7,780 bases of DNA. It comes from Campylobacterales bacterium. Lineage in GTDB: Bacteria > Campylobacterota > Campylobacteria > Campylobacterales > QNZT01. The translations under genes were made by a program, and so were the position numbers. The notes beneath the pieces were generated by a model. That model searched no databases. It had not been told where the DNA came from and saw only the letters and a program-made list of their open reading frames with translations. The stretch lies in contig DQSO01000135.1 in NCBI GenBank assembly GCA_015663225.1, forward strand, positions 1-7,780, written 5' to 3'. Positions 6,633-7,780 of this stretch are shown here, piece by piece (the first letter of the stretch is position 1; each line of letters begins with the position of its first letter).

Positions 6633-7780
6633 ATGAGTAAGAGCGAAAAAATATTATCACTACTTGAAAAGAACTTTGGATTTAGAGAATTTAGACCATT
6701 TCAAAGTGAGAGTATTGAAGCTATTGTAGAGAAAAAAGATCTACTTACGATACTCCCAACTGGTGGTGGAAAGTCTTTATGTTATCAACTTCCTGCACTT
6801 TACTTTGATGATAAGATTACTATCGTTATATCTCCTTTAATAGCTTTAATAAATGACCAAGTTTTTAACCTAAATGCTAACAATATAAAAGCTGAAAAAC
6901 TAACAAGTGAACTAAATGGTGAAGAGATTGGTGAAGTTTATAGAAAAATTAGGCAAAAAGAGGTATCACTTTTATATGTTTCGCCAGAACGAGCAAATAT
7001 GCAGAGTTTTAAAGATTTAATATCACAGATAGATGTAAGTTTTTTTGTTATTGATGAGGCTCATTGTGTTAGTGAGTGGGGGCATGAGTTTCGACCTGAT
7101 TATAGAAAGCTCAACTTTTTAAAAGAGGAGTTTCCACATATTCCTATCGCTGCTTTTACGGCTACTGCTACAAGTAAAGTTGCTGATGATATTATAAAAT
7201 CTTTGAAGCTTGAAAATCCTGTACGACTTGTTGGTAGTTTTTATAGAGATAACCTTATTTTAAATGTTAAAAAAAGAGTTGGAAATGGAAAAAAAGAACT
7301 TCTGAAGTTTTTACAAAATTATAAAAATGAGAGTGGAATAATCTATACATTTGCTAGAAAAGAGTGTGAAGAGTTAGCCTCTTTTGTATCACAAAATGGT
7401 ATCAATGCAGCTGCTTATCATGCAGGATTATCCACAAATATAAGAAAAAGTGTTCAAGAGAGTTTTATCAAAGATGAAACCAAGGTTGTAGTCGCAACTG
7501 TAGCCTTTGGAATGGGAATAGATAAAAGCAATGTAAGATATGTAGTTCACATGGATCTGCCAAAGAGTATAGAGGGGTATTACCAGGAGATTGGACGAGC
7601 AGGGAGAGATGGCTTAAAAAGTGAGTGTTTGCTGATGTATAGTATGGGTGATGTTGTGCGAAAAAGTGAGCTTATGGACTCCATCGAAGATGAAAAATAC
7701 AGAAACTTTGCAAAAAATAAGATAGAGGAGTTATATAGCTATGCTTCTTCTTCACAGTGTCGCCATCAATCTTTGACTGC
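6633..7780 (+). CDS. recQ: ATP-dependent DNA helicase RecQ, 3'-truncated by window edge
   Basis: RecQ is a superfamily 2, 3'-to-5' DNA helicase acting in recombination and stalled-fork repair. The frame runs from the ATG at 6633 off the window, 382 full codons. Motif 0 (FGFREFRPFQ) spans 15-24. Walker A is PTGGGKS with K47. Motif II is DEAH at 141-144, followed by the RecQ-specific aromatic-rich loop SEWGHEFRPDY. Motif III is FTATAT at 175-180. The second RecA-like domain has GIIYTFAR, the YHAGL motif, VATVAFGMGIDK, and motif VI QEIGRAGRDG (318-327). C376 in SQCRHQ corresponds to the first cysteine of the four-cysteine zinc site (E. coli C380), so the zinc subdomain, winged helix and any HRDC domain lie beyond the edge. 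The complete gene should be about 590-610 codons if typical. The upstream AGGAAG supports the start. It is transcribed divergently from dcd. The call is very secure. Confidence 0.97.
   Translation, partial: MSKSEKILSLLEKNFGFREFRPFQSESIEAIVEKKDLLTILPTGGGKSLCYQLPALYFDDKITIVISPLIALINDQVFNLNANNIKAEKLTSELNGEEIGEVYRKIRQKEVSLLYVSPERANMQSFKDLISQIDVSFFVIDEAHCVSEWGHEFRPDYRKLNFLKEEFPHIPIAAFTATATSKVADDIIKSLKLENPVRLVGSFYRDNLILNVKKRVGNGKKELLKFLQNYKNESGIIYTFARKECEELASFVSQNGINAAAYHAGLSTNIRKSVQESFIKDETKVVVATVAFGMGIDKSNVRYVVHMDLPKSIEGYYQEIGRAGRDGLKSECLLMYSMGDVVRKSELMDSIEDEKYRNFAKNKIEELYSYASSSQCRHQSLT

Overview
The window is AT-rich, compactly coded bacterial chromosome, most likely from a member of the Campylobacterota (Sulfurimonas/Sulfurovum/Helicobacter-like). 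That placement is inferred from low GC, protein style, a NIF-type two-gene Fe-S system (NifS plus three-domain NifU) serving as a housekeeping system with no other nif genes in view, a shortened NFACT/RqcH protein, and an AT-rich TATAAT promoter without a clear -35 element. No mobile element, CRISPR array, tRNA or rRNA is visible. Almost every base is coding and most genes are recognisable housekeeping genes.

Layout. (1) 1-2010, plus strand: the 3' part of dxr (isoprenoid precursor synthesis, MEP pathway) overlaps by 13 bp the start of a complete AAA_14/DUF4143-type P-loop ATPase of unknown role. (2) 2011-2113: a 103-bp intergenic region with a TATAAT box and, over the -35 position, a perfect 13-bp palindrome of the form GACT-N5-AGTC, matching the core of the IscR type 1 operator. 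(3) 2114-4294, plus strand: nifS and nifU, nine bases apart, encoding the cysteine desulfurase and the Fe-S scaffold. (4) 4295-4319: a short convergent gap. (5) 4320-6558, minus strand: a tight operon transcribed dcd > rqcH-like > small acidic orphan protein, with gaps of 1 and 3 bp. (6) 6559-6632: a divergent promoter region. (7) 6633-7780, plus strand: the 5' two-thirds or so of recQ, cut by the window end at the first zinc-binding cysteine of the RecQ C-terminal domain.

How the genes work together. NifS takes sulfur from cysteine and hands it to NifU, which builds clusters for client proteins; IspG and IspH of the MEP pathway, to which Dxr belongs, are such clients, but the adjacency of dxr and nifSU is not proof of a link. 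The putative operator suggests that nifSU responds to Fe-S status through an Rrf2/IscR-type repressor encoded elsewhere. The dcd operon couples dUTP supply (dCTP deaminase) with a compact RqcH-like factor of ribosome-associated quality control and an unknown acidic protein.

I did not find a clearly new multi-gene system. The items most worth a second look are the IscR-like operator, the RqcH-like protein that lacks a recognisable HhH segment and DR motif, the acidic orphan linked to it, and the DUF4143 ATPase with an atypical Walker B.
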